In this document: in pieces, positions 36,195 to 44,797 of the stretch | Position numbering within the stretch: position 1 is the first letter of the stretch | Layout: the number at the start of each line of letters is the position of its first letter | Position numbers and translations under genes: made by a program | The notes under the pieces: generated by a model | The model's database searches: none | Told to the model about the DNA's origin: nothing | Seen by the model: the letters and a program-made list of their open reading frames with translations, nothing else | DNA from: Caballeronia mineralivorans PML1(12) | GTDB lineage: Bacteria > Pseudomonadota > Gammaproteobacteria > Burkholderiales > Burkholderiaceae | Assembly (NCBI RefSeq): GCF_001028175.1 | Contig: NZ_AEJF01000085.1 | Coordinates: 62,001-126,000, forward strand | Reading direction: 5' to 3' | DNA length: 64,000 nucleotides

Positions 36195-37100
36195 CTAGCG
36201 ATCCCACGGTGCCACCCCACCCATGACATCAACCAGATAATCGATCATCACGCGCACACGTGAACTCAAATGCCGGCGGCTAGGGTACATCGCGAGCACA
36301 TCGATATCGGCCATATGAAACGCCGGCATCAGCGCCACCAGCCTCCCCGCGCGCAAGTCATCCCCAATGATGAAAGTCGGCTGCCAGATCACCCCCAGCC
36401 CGCTAAGCGCCGCAGCGCGCGCCGTATCGCCGTTGTTCGTATGCATGTGGCAATTCACGCGCACGTTGTGCGGCTTTTCATCGGCATCCAAAAACTGCCA
36501 TTCGTCACCACTGGCGGCATACGTATAACCGATACAACGGTGCTCGCCCAAATCCGCCGGCCTCTCCGGCAACCGGCGCCCCGCCAGATAGGCAGGCGCG
36601 GCGCACAGCACGTTGCGCGACGCAGCGAGCTTGCGCGCCGCATTGCCCATCGACCCCGCGCGCGAAATGCGAATCGCAAGGTCGTACCCTTCATCGACAA
36701 TATCCACCACCCGGTCCACCAACGATACATCCAGCTCCACGTCGGGATAACGCCGCATGAACTCCGGCCATAACGGCGCAAGCTGCAACACGCCGAAGCT
36801 CAACGGCGCATTGATCCGCAGCCGTCCACGCGGCTCAGCCGTCGACGACGACACCAGCCCTTCGGTCTCAGCAAGGTCATCGAGTATGGCAACGCAGCGC
36901 TCGTAAAGCGCCTCGCCACCCGACGTCAGCGACAAGCGCCGCGACGTCCGGTTCAGCAACCGCGTCCCCAGATGCGCCTCCAGTTCAACGATATAACGCG
37001 TTACGTTCGCGGGCGACGTGTCGAGTGCATCGGCGGCGCGCGTGAAGCTACCGCGCTTCACCACCGCCACGAAAACCTCATAAGCGCGTAAGCGGTCCAT
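36195..37100 (-). CDS. LysR-family transcriptional regulator
   Basis: This 301-residue regulator has an N-terminal HTH (residues 1-60, VKRGSFTRAADALDTSPANVTRYI) and a periplasmic-binding-like effector domain that reads like the CrgA/DmlR group (RGRLRINAPLSFG). It is divergent from a pair of SDR genes starting 166 bp away, with a LysR-box-like dyad in the gap. It probably controls them and itself. The effector is unknown. Confidence 0.9.
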   Translation of the reverse strand: MDRLRAYEVFVAVVKRGSFTRAADALDTSPANVTRYIVELEAHLGTRLLNRTSRRLSLTSGGEALYERCVAILDDLAETEGLVSSSTAEPRGRLRINAPLSFGVLQLAPLWPEFMRRYPDVELDVSLVDRVVDIVDEGYDLAIRISRAGSMGNAARKLAASRNVLCAAPAYLAGRRLPERPADLGEHRCIGYTYAASGDEWQFLDADEKPHNVRVNCHMHTNNGDTARAAALSGLGVIWQPTFIIGDDLRAGRLVALMPAFHMADIDVLAMYPSRRHLSSRVRVMIDYLVDVMGGVAPWDR

Positions 37101-37142
37101 CCGACGTCTCCGGTGCAGGATCGGCCGATCCTGGAATCAAGA

Positions 37143-37157
37143 TTCACAAAAGCTGAA
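37143..37157. promoter_or_regulatory. LysR-box-like dyad between LysR gene and SDR gene
   Basis: TTCACAAAAGCTGAA contains TTCA-N7-TGAA and fits the T-N11-A rule of LysR boxes. It sits 43 bp upstream of the LysR start codon. Confidence 0.4.
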
Positions 37158-37266
37158 CGATAAGACCATCTTCCGTGCCTGTTCGCAAGCTCCCGCTGCG
37201 CCTACATTGCGTCACATGGACCGGGGCATCGGGCGCCGGACAAGCCGAACAAAACGGAGAAACATC

Positions 37267-38031
37267 ATGAATCGACTCACAGGAAAGGTTGCGATCGTCA
37301 CGGGCGCAAGCGCCGGCATCGGCCGCGCCACGGCAAAATTGTTCGCAGCGGAAGGCGCAAAAGTGGTCGTGGCAGCACGCCGCGCAGCCGAACTGGAAAC
37401 GCTGGTGGCCGAGATCAAAGCCGACGGCGGCGAAGCCGTGTATCTCGCGGGCGACGTGCAATCGGAGGAATACGCAAAGGCTGTCGTGGCGCTGGCCATC
37501 GAAAAATTCGGCTGCCTCGACGTCGCTTATAACAACGCCGGCACGCTCGGCGAAATGGGACCGTCCACCTCCGTTTCGGTGGAAGGGTTCAACAACGCCC
37601 TTGCCATCAACCTGACGAGCGCGTTCCTTGGCGCGAAACACCAGATCCCCGCGATGCTCGCAAACGGCGGCGGTTCGATCATCTTCACGTCGACCTTCGT
37701 CGGTTATTCGTTTGCATTCCCCGGCACGGCGTCGTATGCGGCGAGCAAGGCCGGCCTGATCGGCCTCACGCAAGCGCTGGCCGCCGAGTACGGCGCACAA
37801 GACATCCGCGTGAACGCAGTGCTGCCCGGCGCCGTCGACACGCCCATGTATCGGGACATGAACGACACCGCCGAATCGCAGGCCTTCATCACCAACCTGC
37901 ACGCGTTGAAGCGCGTTGCGACGCCGGAAGAACTCGCGCGCTCGGTGCTGTATCTGGCCTCCGACGACTCCTCGTTCGTCACCGGCACGGCATCGCTCGT
38001 GGACGGTGGCGCTTCCATCACGCGCACGTAA
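37267..38031 (+). CDS. Short-chain dehydrogenase/reductase
   Basis: This 254-residue classical SDR has the NAD(P) motif TGASAGIGRA, NNAG near residue 90, and the catalytic Tyr and Lys in YAASKAGL. The end TGTASLVDGGASITRT is usual for the family. Arg and Lys in the first two strands suggest NADP(H) preference. It is probably co-transcribed with the next SDR, 31 bp downstream, under the divergent LysR protein. The substrate is unknown. Confidence 0.88.
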   Translation: MNRLTGKVAIVTGASAGIGRATAKLFAAEGAKVVVAARRAAELETLVAEIKADGGEAVYLAGDVQSEEYAKAVVALAIEKFGCLDVAYNNAGTLGEMGPSTSVSVEGFNNALAINLTSAFLGAKHQIPAMLANGGGSIIFTSTFVGYSFAFPGTASYAASKAGLIGLTQALAAEYGAQDIRVNAVLPGAVDTPMYRDMNDTAESQAFITNLHALKRVATPEELARSVLYLASDDSSFVTGTASLVDGGASITRT

Positions 38032-38062
38032 ATTGTCTTCTATCGATTACTGGAAAAACATC

Positions 38063-38812
38063 ATGACCCGACTCAACGGTAAACGTACTTTGATCACCGG
38101 CGGCACCAGCGGTATCGGCCTGGAAACAGCCAAACAATTCGTAGCGGAAGGCGCTCGTGTCATCGTGACGGGCACGAACCCCGCGACTATCGCAGCGGCG
38201 CAAGCGGAACTCGGCCCGGACGTGATCGTGCTGCGCGCAGATGCCGGTAATGTCGACGATCAAAAGCGGCTCGCCGCTCAAGTCGCCGAAACCTTCGGCC
38301 AACTCGACGTGCTTTTCGTCAATGCAGGCGTAGTCGGCTTGCGTCCGGTCGACCAATGGACCGAAGCGGACTTCGACCGGTCCTTCGCGGTCAACCTGAA
38401 AGGGCCGTATTTCCTCATCCAGGCGCTGCTGCCTGTGTTCGCAAAACCCGCGTCCATCGTCTTCAACGGCTCGATCAATGCGCGTATCGGCATGCCGAAT
38501 TCAAGTGTCTATGCCGCCACCAAAGCGGGACTGATTTCGTTGGCGCGGACCTTGTCGGGCGAGTTGATATCGCGTGGAATTCGCGTGAATGTGGTGAGCC
38601 CGGGACCGGTCGCCACACCCATCTACGGCAAGCTTGGGATGACGAAGGAGCAACTCGACAGCGTCGCCGAAAGCATCCGCAGCCAGATTCCGGTTGGCCG
38701 CTTCGGCGAACCGGTCGAGATTGCGAAAGCGATAGTGTTCCTCGCCTCCGATGAATCGAGCTTCACCGTCGGCAGCGAATTGGTCATCGATGGCGGGATG
38801 AGCAATCTGTAA
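38063..38812 (+). CDS. Short-chain dehydrogenase/reductase (second of pair)
   Basis: This 249-residue classical SDR has TGGTSGIGLE for the cofactor, NAGVVGLRP, and Tyr/Lys in YAATKAGL. Gene spacing makes it the second gene of a two-SDR unit. It is not a recent duplicate of the first, since sequence outside the motifs differs widely. A GC-rich hairpin at about 38838-38892 after the stop may end the unit. Confidence 0.88.
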   Translation: MTRLNGKRTLITGGTSGIGLETAKQFVAEGARVIVTGTNPATIAAAQAELGPDVIVLRADAGNVDDQKRLAAQVAETFGQLDVLFVNAGVVGLRPVDQWTEADFDRSFAVNLKGPYFLIQALLPVFAKPASIVFNGSINARIGMPNSSVYAATKAGLISLARTLSGELISRGIRVNVVSPGPVATPIYGKLGMTKEQLDSVAESIRSQIPVGRFGEPVEIAKAIVFLASDESSFTVGSELVIDGGMSNL

Positions 38813-39040
38813 AACGCAGCAGATTGGATGTTATGCAGGACCGGCCGGGCGGATCGCGTTGCTATACGTTTCTTCGATCCGCCGGTCCTGCTCGGCCGGC
38901 GAAAACTGCTCCCACTCGGTCATCTGGCACATGGCGGCGGTAAAACCCGACATACCCGACACAGCACCGGGGTCTTCCAAACGGTAAAACGTGGAACAAT
39001 GACGGCTTCATGACTTCGCTACATGCATCTGGAGCCTTCG

Positions 39041-39697
39041 ATGAGCGCCACGCGCAACTCCCCCAACGCGTCTTCGGACATCCAGGATCACGCTGATCAT
39101 GGCGATCGTCCGAGCCGCGAAGAAGCCGAAGCCGCCGTTCGCGTTCTGATCCGCTGGGCCGGGGACGACCCTGCCCGCGAGGGTCTTGTCGATACCCCTT
39201 CGCGCGTGATCCGGTCCTACGAAGAGTTTTTCGCGGGTTATACGCAGAATCCGCACGACATCCTGGCGCGTACGTTTTCCGAAGTGCAGGGTTACGACGA
39301 GATGATCGTGCTCAAGGACATTCGCTTCGAAAGTTATTGCGAACATCACATGGTGCCGATCATCGGCCGCGCGCATGTGGCGTATCTGCCGCGTGAACGG
39401 GTAGTGGGCATCTCGAAGCTGGCGCGTCTGGTGGATGCGTTCGCCAAGCGTCTGCAGATCCAGGAGAAGATGACCGCGCAGATCGCCGATACGCTCGAAG
39501 AAGTCCTGCAACCGCTAGGCGTTGGCGTGATCCTGGAAGCCACGCATCAATGCATGTCCACGCGCGGCGTGCATAAAGCGGGCGCGTCGATGGTGACATC
39601 GCGGATGCTGGGCACGTTCCGCGACGACCCCTCCACGCGCCGCGAATTCCTCTCGATCGTCGGGCATTCGAGCGGCTTCAGCGTATCGAATAGCTGA
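39041..39697 (+). CDS. folE: GTP cyclohydrolase I
   Basis: This 218-residue FolE converts GTP to dihydroneopterin triphosphate for folate synthesis. The zinc ligands are visible as Cys and His in YCEHHMVP (about residue 101) and Cys in THQCMSTRG (about 170). The active-site HVAYLP and GRAHV segments are intact. ATG 39041 follows GGAG at 6 nt; the ATG 18 bp upstream lacks a site. The first 35 residues are a polar extension beyond the core domain. Confidence 0.95.
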   Translation: MSATRNSPNASSDIQDHADHGDRPSREEAEAAVRVLIRWAGDDPAREGLVDTPSRVIRSYEEFFAGYTQNPHDILARTFSEVQGYDEMIVLKDIRFESYCEHHMVPIIGRAHVAYLPRERVVGISKLARLVDAFAKRLQIQEKMTAQIADTLEEVLQPLGVGVILEATHQCMSTRGVHKAGASMVTSRMLGTFRDDPSTRREFLSIVGHSSGFSVSNS

Positions 39698-39711
39698 GCG
39701 GGATCAGAAGC

Positions 39712-40719
39712 TCACGCGCCGCGGCCTTCATCCGTCGCGTCGCCTTCGTCGCCTTCGCCGCCTTCGCGGATCTTGCCCTGCGAGACATTGCTGCCCGGCG
39801 GCACGCTATGCGTGAGCCACACGTTGCCGCCAATCACCGAGCCACGCCCGATTGTCACGCGCCCAAGAATGGTCGCACCGGCATAGATCACCACATGATC
39901 TTCCACCACCGGATGCCGCGCGTTGCCCTTCACCAGCACGCCGTCGTTGCCCGCCGGGAAACTCTTCGCACCCAGTGTCACCGCCTGATACACACGCACG
40001 TGTTGACCGATCACCGCGGTCTCGCCGATCACCACGCCCGTCCCGTGATCGATGAAAAAGCTTGGCCCGATCGTCGCGCCTGGATGGATGTCTATACCCG
40101 TAGCCGAGTGCGCGATCTCATTGATGAAACGCCCCAGCAAGGGCACGCCGAGCTTGTGCAACGCATGCGCCAGACGATGATGCGTCATGGCCCAGATGCC
40201 CGGGTAACACAGCAGGATCTCCGTGATGTGCTGCGCAGCGGGATCGCCCGCGAACGCGGCCTGGATGTCGCTCACAAGCAGCGCGCGAATGGCGGGCAAC
40301 TGCGTGCCGAATTCACGCGCGAGCTCGAACGCATGCGTGCCGAGTTCGGCGTCGCTCAGGTCATGGTTCTCCGGCAGGAAACGCAAGGCTCGCCGGATCT
40401 GTTCGGAGAGCAGGCGCAAGGTGCTCTCGAGCGTGTGGCCGACGTAATAATCCACGCTTTCGGCGGTCAGGTCGGCGGCGCCGTAATGCGTGGGAAACAG
40501 CGCCGAGCGCAGCCCGTTAACGATCTTCACGATCACTTCGCGCGACGGCAGTTCGCGGATTCCAAGCGGATGGCGCGTGCGATGCAATTGCTCGCGCGAC
40601 GCCCGCAAGTCGGCCACGATCTTGTCGAGACCAAATTCGTGGGAGGGAGATTGAGCTTCTGTGGAATCAGTCTTGGGCATATCGGGGGCTTGGGCGGATG
40701 ACGCCGCGTTGAGCGGCAC
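39712..40719 (-). CDS. Serine O-acetyltransferase (EpsC/CysE family)
   Basis: This 335-residue enzyme makes O-acetylserine for cysteine synthesis. The core has the left-handed beta-helix hexapeptide region (GIDIHPGATIGPSFFIDHG, GNARHPVVEDHVVIYAGATI, GGNVWLTHSVPPGS) after a helical N-terminal domain. It is longer than E. coli CysE and resembles the EpsC-type enzymes. The tail is an acidic and glycine-rich stretch. Start is uncertain: GTG 40719 gives the quoted length, ATG 40680 (MPKTDSTEAQ) would be 13 residues shorter, and neither has a strong ribosome site. Confidence 0.88.
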   Translation of the reverse strand: MPLNAASSAQAPDMPKTDSTEAQSPSHEFGLDKIVADLRASREQLHRTRHPLGIRELPSREVIVKIVNGLRSALFPTHYGAADLTAESVDYYVGHTLESTLRLLSEQIRRALRFLPENHDLSDAELGTHAFELAREFGTQLPAIRALLVSDIQAAFAGDPAAQHITEILLCYPGIWAMTHHRLAHALHKLGVPLLGRFINEIAHSATGIDIHPGATIGPSFFIDHGTGVVIGETAVIGQHVRVYQAVTLGAKSFPAGNDGVLVKGNARHPVVEDHVVIYAGATILGRVTIGRGSVIGGNVWLTHSVPPGSNVSQGKIREGGEGDEGDATDEGRGA

Positions 40720-40794
40720 GATCTAAACGATGCCCCGAGATTAACCGTTTTTCTGCAAGACCGCCGCCTGTACTGGAAACGCGCTCAGACGCGC

Positions 40795-41040
40795 TCAGGA
40801 CTTGGGATCGACCTTTACGTGGCTGGCATCGATCCATCGGACCGCCCAGTCGCGAGCATGCGCGATGGCTTCGTCGGCGTTGCCGAAGCGCAGGTCGGCA
40901 GGAAAGAACCGATTGGCCACCAGCTCACCGTCGCTCGATCGCGAGATAACCACGTAGGGCTGAAAACAGCCGTCGCCCTGGCGTGCCGGCGCACAATTGA
41001 GTAAATAGCCGCGATGTGAAAATGCAGCGTCTAATTGCAT
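40795..41040 (-). CDS. Small conserved-looking hypothetical protein
   Basis: This 81-residue soluble protein contains an FQPYVVISRS-like beta segment and then DEAIAHARDWAVRWIDA, a compact alpha/beta layout. I do not recognise a named family. The balanced composition and an ATG close to a likely promoter region support it as real. It stands alone between the serine acetyltransferase gene and the divergent 41.3-kb gene. Confidence 0.6.
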   Translation of the reverse strand: MQLDAAFSHRGYLLNCAPARQGDGCFQPYVVISRSSDGELVANRFFPADLRFGNADEAIAHARDWAVRWIDASHVKVDPKS

Positions 41041-41325
41041 GAGTCACCCTGATTTTAAGTGCCTCGCTTGATTCGCGATGGTCGTCTCCCGTTCGCTTTG
41101 AAACGCGCGAATCCGGCAAGCGGCACGAGGCCGTCCGGTGGCGCACGCTGCCCTCGCGAACAACAAATCATACTCTTGAGAAAACCCTCGTTGGGCCGAA
41201 AAAAATCAATTCGGCTTAGAACATTTACTGATGTTTTATCCCGCGGTTTATTCCAACCTGGTTTTATGCGCCGGAATGTTTCTTGCGTGATGTTTCTTTG
41301 TTGAACCGAAATGAGGCGGAGCAAA

Positions 41326-41940
41326 ATGGACAACGCACCGAACAACGAATCGCAGGAGAAACAAACGGAGCGCGCGGCCGACAGTCCGCTGAAGAAGCCT
41401 GAAACCGAAACCGTTAAAGCCAGGCCCAGCGATGTGGCGGCGACAGCGGCGGGACGCGAGGCCGGGCTCGGACAAGCGGGCGGCGGAGCGCCGGATTCAT
41501 CGCTGCAGCATGCCGGGCCGCTCGGCAAAACCGATGTCACTCCTCGGGCAATGGACGTTCTTAACGACGACACGCTGGATGATACCGTCGACGCCGACGG
41601 GAAAAATAGAGACGCCACGCGCGACGAAGCACTGATCACGCGTCATCCCGACGCGTTTGTCGGCGTGAATGCATCGCTTGTGAACGCACGCTATGAACAA
41701 GGCGATGGCTTGGGCGGTTTCGATAGCCGCCCAGCGCGTAACGGCCTGGCGCTGGCATTAGAGGAAGGCTTCAGTGTTGTTGATAAGGGCATGGTCGCGC
41801 CGGACGTGGAGGAAGTGGAGCGGCAGTATGAATTCGTCGAGCGCGATCCCCGCGGTTACAGCTTGCGAGGACGCAGGCACTTCGCCATCAATCATGTCAG
41901 GCCGTCGCGCCTGATCGAAATCCAGCGCCGCGAGAAATGA
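41326..41940 (+). CDS. Hydrophilic hypothetical protein
   Basis: This 204-residue protein has a low-complexity, charged N-terminal half (residues 1-95, rich in Glu, Lys, Ala, Asp), then a more ordered part containing VNARYEQGDGLGGFDSRPAR and VVDKGMVAPDVEEVERQYEF. No signal peptide or membrane helix is seen. GAGGCGGAGC lies before ATG 41326, and a strong terminator follows. I do not know its function. Confidence 0.65.
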   Translation: MDNAPNNESQEKQTERAADSPLKKPETETVKARPSDVAATAAGREAGLGQAGGGAPDSSLQHAGPLGKTDVTPRAMDVLNDDTLDDTVDADGKNRDATRDEALITRHPDAFVGVNASLVNARYEQGDGLGGFDSRPARNGLALALEEGFSVVDKGMVAPDVEEVERQYEFVERDPRGYSLRGRRHFAINHVRPSRLIEIQRREK

Positions 41941-41983
41941 CAGGACGTAACGAGAAGAACGCGGCGTCAGCCAGTTGAAAGAC

Positions 41984-42016
41984 AGAAAGCCGCACGAACT
42001 TCCGTGCGGCTTTCTT
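41984..42016 (+). terminator. Intrinsic terminator after the hydrophilic protein gene
   Basis: AGAAAGCCGCAC pairs with GTGCGGCTTTCT around GAACTTCC. The following 290 bp up to 42309 contain no supported gene. Confidence 0.85.
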
Positions 42017-42308
42017 CGTTCAGGTTCGCTCCTGGTCGGTAGACTGTGTAAAGCCTGCCATCGCGTGCAGTATCGTTGTAATGTCATGGCGTCGTGTGCA
42101 GGCGTTTCACCTTGAAGCCAGGAAAGGCGAGTTGGCCTTTCTTCAGGCAAATCGCCGTCGCCATGGGGCTCGAAGGGATTGAAAGCAAGCGATGTTCCCA
42201 GCGTCGAAGCAACCTGGCATAAGCCATGCATAAAGCTCCCGCATACCACACAAATGCAAGACGAATGCAGCGCGATGCATCGCAGAAGTTAAGCGACCGG
42301 GGACCAGC

Positions 42309-42725
42309 ATGAACTCAACCAACACGTATCCGAACGACGCCGCACGGCCCACGCGCGGCGTGCGCGGACCATGGCGCGAGAAAGCGCTGTCCGCTGCACT
42401 GGTCTGTCTTGGCGTTGCGTACGCCTTATCGTGGGCCGAGATGGGATTGGCGCTGATCGCGGGTCCCAGCGAACCTGTCGCTGCACTGGTTGTATCGCGT
42501 GCATTGATGGGCGGCTTGTATGTCTGCGTAGCGTTCCGCCTGCAATGGGCGCGCTGGATCACCGTCGTGCTCGGATTCGCGTCGGTCGTGCTGGTCGCGC
42601 CGATGCTCGGCGCCGAATGGCGGGCCTTCCCCGCCGCGGCGCTGGTGACCGGCGCGGTGCTCGTGTGCAAGCTGGCGGCATCGATCTTCCTGCTCTCGCC
42701 GGATGCGGCTCACCGGACCCGTTGA
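42309..42725 (+). CDS. Small membrane protein of unknown function
   Basis: This 138-residue protein has about four hydrophobic segments (LSAALVCLGVAYALSWAEMG, VVSRALMGGLYVCVAF, WITVVLGFASVVLVAP, AALVTGAVLVCKLAASIFLL) after a polar N-terminus. GGGGA precedes ATG. The layout resembles small inner-membrane DUFs but no family is recognised. It is followed closely, on the same strand, by the SDR-like gene. Confidence 0.7.
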   Translation: MNSTNTYPNDAARPTRGVRGPWREKALSAALVCLGVAYALSWAEMGLALIAGPSEPVAALVVSRALMGGLYVCVAFRLQWARWITVVLGFASVVLVAPMLGAEWRAFPAAALVTGAVLVCKLAASIFLLSPDAAHRTR

Positions 42726-42803
42726 GATGACCCCTCGGGCCGCTTGTTCAAGCGGCCCGTAAAACGCACAATGAGAGCCCATTTCTTCTTCGATGAGCCT
42801 CTC

Positions 42804-43403
42804 ATGAAAATTGCCGTCATTGGTGCAACCGGCACAGTCGGCCGCGCCGTCTTCTCCGAATTCCAGCCGCGTCACGACGTTATCGAAATCGGTGCTACCC
42901 GTGGCGCGCATCGCGTCGATCTGACGAAGGTCGACAGCATCCATGCGCTGTTCAAATCGATTGGTCAGGTCGATGCCATCGTGGCCGCCGCTGGGCATGT
43001 GCACTTCGGCGAACTTTCACAGATGACCCCCGAGCAATTCCGCATCGGCCTTGACGACAAGCTCATGGGCCAAGTCAATCTCGTGCTGGTTGCTCAACAA
43101 TATCTGAACGACGGCGGCTCGTTCACGCTGACAAGCGGGATCGTGGGCGACGAGCCGATCAAATACGGCGCAAGTGCCGCAGCGGTGAACGGCGCGATTG
43201 AAGGTTTCGTGCGAGGTGCCGCGATCGAATTGCCGCGCGGCCTGCGTATCAACGTCGTGAACGCGACCATGCTGGAAGAAGCACGTGAAGCGTTCGGTCC
43301 TTACTTCCGCGGCTTCGAAGCAGCATCCGGTGCGCGCGTTGCGCTGGCGTATAGCCGCAGTGTGGAAGGCCTTGAAACCGGCCGTATCTACAAGGTGCGT
43401 TGA
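42804..43403 (+). CDS. SDR-like reductase with altered active site
   Basis: This 199-residue Rossmann protein starts MKIAVIGATGTVGRAV and keeps AAAGHVHFGELSQMT and a strand ending SFTLTSGIVGDEPIKYGASA. Where classical SDRs have Tyr-x3-Lys, this reads YGASA, so the catalytic lysine is replaced by alanine. It is shorter than normal SDRs. A subgroup of short SDRs shows the same change, so this is probably not decay. The stop overlaps the next start (TGATG), which indicates translational coupling with the GNAT gene. Confidence 0.82.
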   Translation: MKIAVIGATGTVGRAVFSEFQPRHDVIEIGATRGAHRVDLTKVDSIHALFKSIGQVDAIVAAAGHVHFGELSQMTPEQFRIGLDDKLMGQVNLVLVAQQYLNDGGSFTLTSGIVGDEPIKYGASAAAVNGAIEGFVRGAAIELPRGLRINVVNATMLEEAREAFGPYFRGFEAASGARVALAYSRSVEGLETGRIYKVR

Positions 43404-43834
43404 TGGTGACAGAATGGTCCAGAGAGGATTATCGCGTCACGACTGACATCGGCACCTTCGACTTCAATGTCGTGCATCGCTACTTGAGCGAGGTCGCGTA
43501 CTGGTCGCCCGGCATCTCGCGCGAGAAGGTCGAGCGCGCCGCAAGACATTCGCTGGCGTTCGGCCTGTTCCATCACAACACGCAGATCGGTTATGCACGC
43601 GCGATCACGGATACCGTGAGCTTCGCGTATCTCGCCGATGTATTTGTGCTTCCAGGCCGTCAACGCGACGGCCTGGGCACATGGCTGGTGGAATGCGTGC
43701 TGGCGCATCCGGATTTGCAGGGCTTGCGCAAGATGATGCTGACGACCACGAGCGCTCACACGCTATACGCTCGTTTCGGTTTTGTCGTGCCTGCTCAGCC
43801 GGAAAAGCTGATGGAAAAACGCGCGCCGCAATGA
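43403..43834 (+). CDS. GNAT-family N-acetyltransferase
   Basis: This 143-residue protein has the acetyl-CoA loop as PGRQRDGLGTWLVECVL and a C-terminal YARFGFV strand, both typical of GNAT enzymes. It overlaps the SDR-like gene by one base. The acceptor is unknown; small-molecule amines or protein N-termini are possible. The pairing of a short SDR with this acetyltransferase may reflect modification of a single metabolite. Confidence 0.88.
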   Translation: MVTEWSREDYRVTTDIGTFDFNVVHRYLSEVAYWSPGISREKVERAARHSLAFGLFHHNTQIGYARAITDTVSFAYLADVFVLPGRQRDGLGTWLVECVLAHPDLQGLRKMMLTTTSAHTLYARFGFVVPAQPEKLMEKRAPQ

Positions 43835-43838
43835 GGTC

Positions 43839-44768
43839 TTAACCGCCGCTCACGCCTTGGGTGTTGACGTAAAGCGAGTACAGGCCGTGACTCGCTGCCA
43901 TGAACAAGCGGTTGCGATAACGGCCGCCAAAACACACATTGGCGCAACGCTCGGGCAGCGCGATATGTCCCATGGCTTCACCCTGCGGCGTGAAGATCCT
44001 GACGCCGTCCAGCTCGTCGCTGCCCATGCCCCAGCCGCACCACAGGTTGCCGTGCACATCCACGCGAAAACCGTCAGGCGTGCCCTGCTCCGCATCGATC
44101 AGCTCGCGCTGGTTCGTCAGCGTATGGCCATCGCTTGCGACATCGAAGGCGAGGATCTTGCGCGGCGTCGCGCGCGAATCGACGATATAAAGCACCGACT
44201 CGTCCGGTGAAAACGCCAGTCCGTTCGGGCCAATAAGCGTGTCGACCATCATCGTGATCTCGCCGCTCTTGCCATCCACGCGATACACCGCCGGCTTCAG
44301 CAACGACTCCTTGTGCTCGCCTTCATAGAAGCCGTCGATACCGAAGGTCGGGTCACTGAACCAGATGGAGCCATCGGATTTAACGATCACGTCGTTCGGT
44401 GAATTGAGCGGCTTGCCGTTGTACTGATCGGCAAGCACGGTGATCGAACCGTCGTATTCGGTGCGCGTCACGCGACGCGTGAGATGCTCACAGGTGACGA
44501 GCCGTCCTTCGCGGTCGCGCGTGTTGCCATTGGCATTGTTCGAGGGCTTGCGGAACGTGCGGACCTCGCCCGTTTCTTCGTCCCAGCGCAGCATGCGGTT
44601 GTTCGGGATGTCGCTCCATACCAGCGTGCGGCTATCGCCAAACCAGACCGGGCCCTCCGACCAGCGAGCCCCCTGGTACAAACATTCAACCGATGCCATG
44701 CCGACACGCAACGCGTTAAAACGCGGATCGAGTACACGGACAGCGGGATCGGGATAACGGCGCTCCAT
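43839..44768 (-). CDS. SMP-30/gluconolactonase family lactonase
   Basis: This 309-residue six-bladed propeller hydrolyses sugar lactones with one divalent metal. Metal ligands are expected at the N-terminal Glu (WSEGPVW), Asn in NSPNDVIVKSDGSIWFSDP, and Asp in DGFRVDVHGNLWCGWG. AAGGAG precedes ATG. It lies 29 bp downstream of the semialdehyde dehydrogenase gene, so both probably act in one sugar-acid pathway (lactone to aldonate, later 2-oxoglutarate). Confidence 0.9.
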   Translation of the reverse strand: MERRYPDPAVRVLDPRFNALRVGMASVECLYQGARWSEGPVWFGDSRTLVWSDIPNNRMLRWDEETGEVRTFRKPSNNANGNTRDREGRLVTCEHLTRRVTRTEYDGSITVLADQYNGKPLNSPNDVIVKSDGSIWFSDPTFGIDGFYEGEHKESLLKPAVYRVDGKSGEITMMVDTLIGPNGLAFSPDESVLYIVDSRATPRKILAFDVASDGHTLTNQRELIDAEQGTPDGFRVDVHGNLWCGWGMGSDELDGVRIFTPQGEAMGHIALPERCANVCFGGRYRNRLFMAASHGLYSLYVNTQGVSGG

Positions 44769-44797
44769 CTGTTTTCATCTCCTTGTTGGATTCAACT

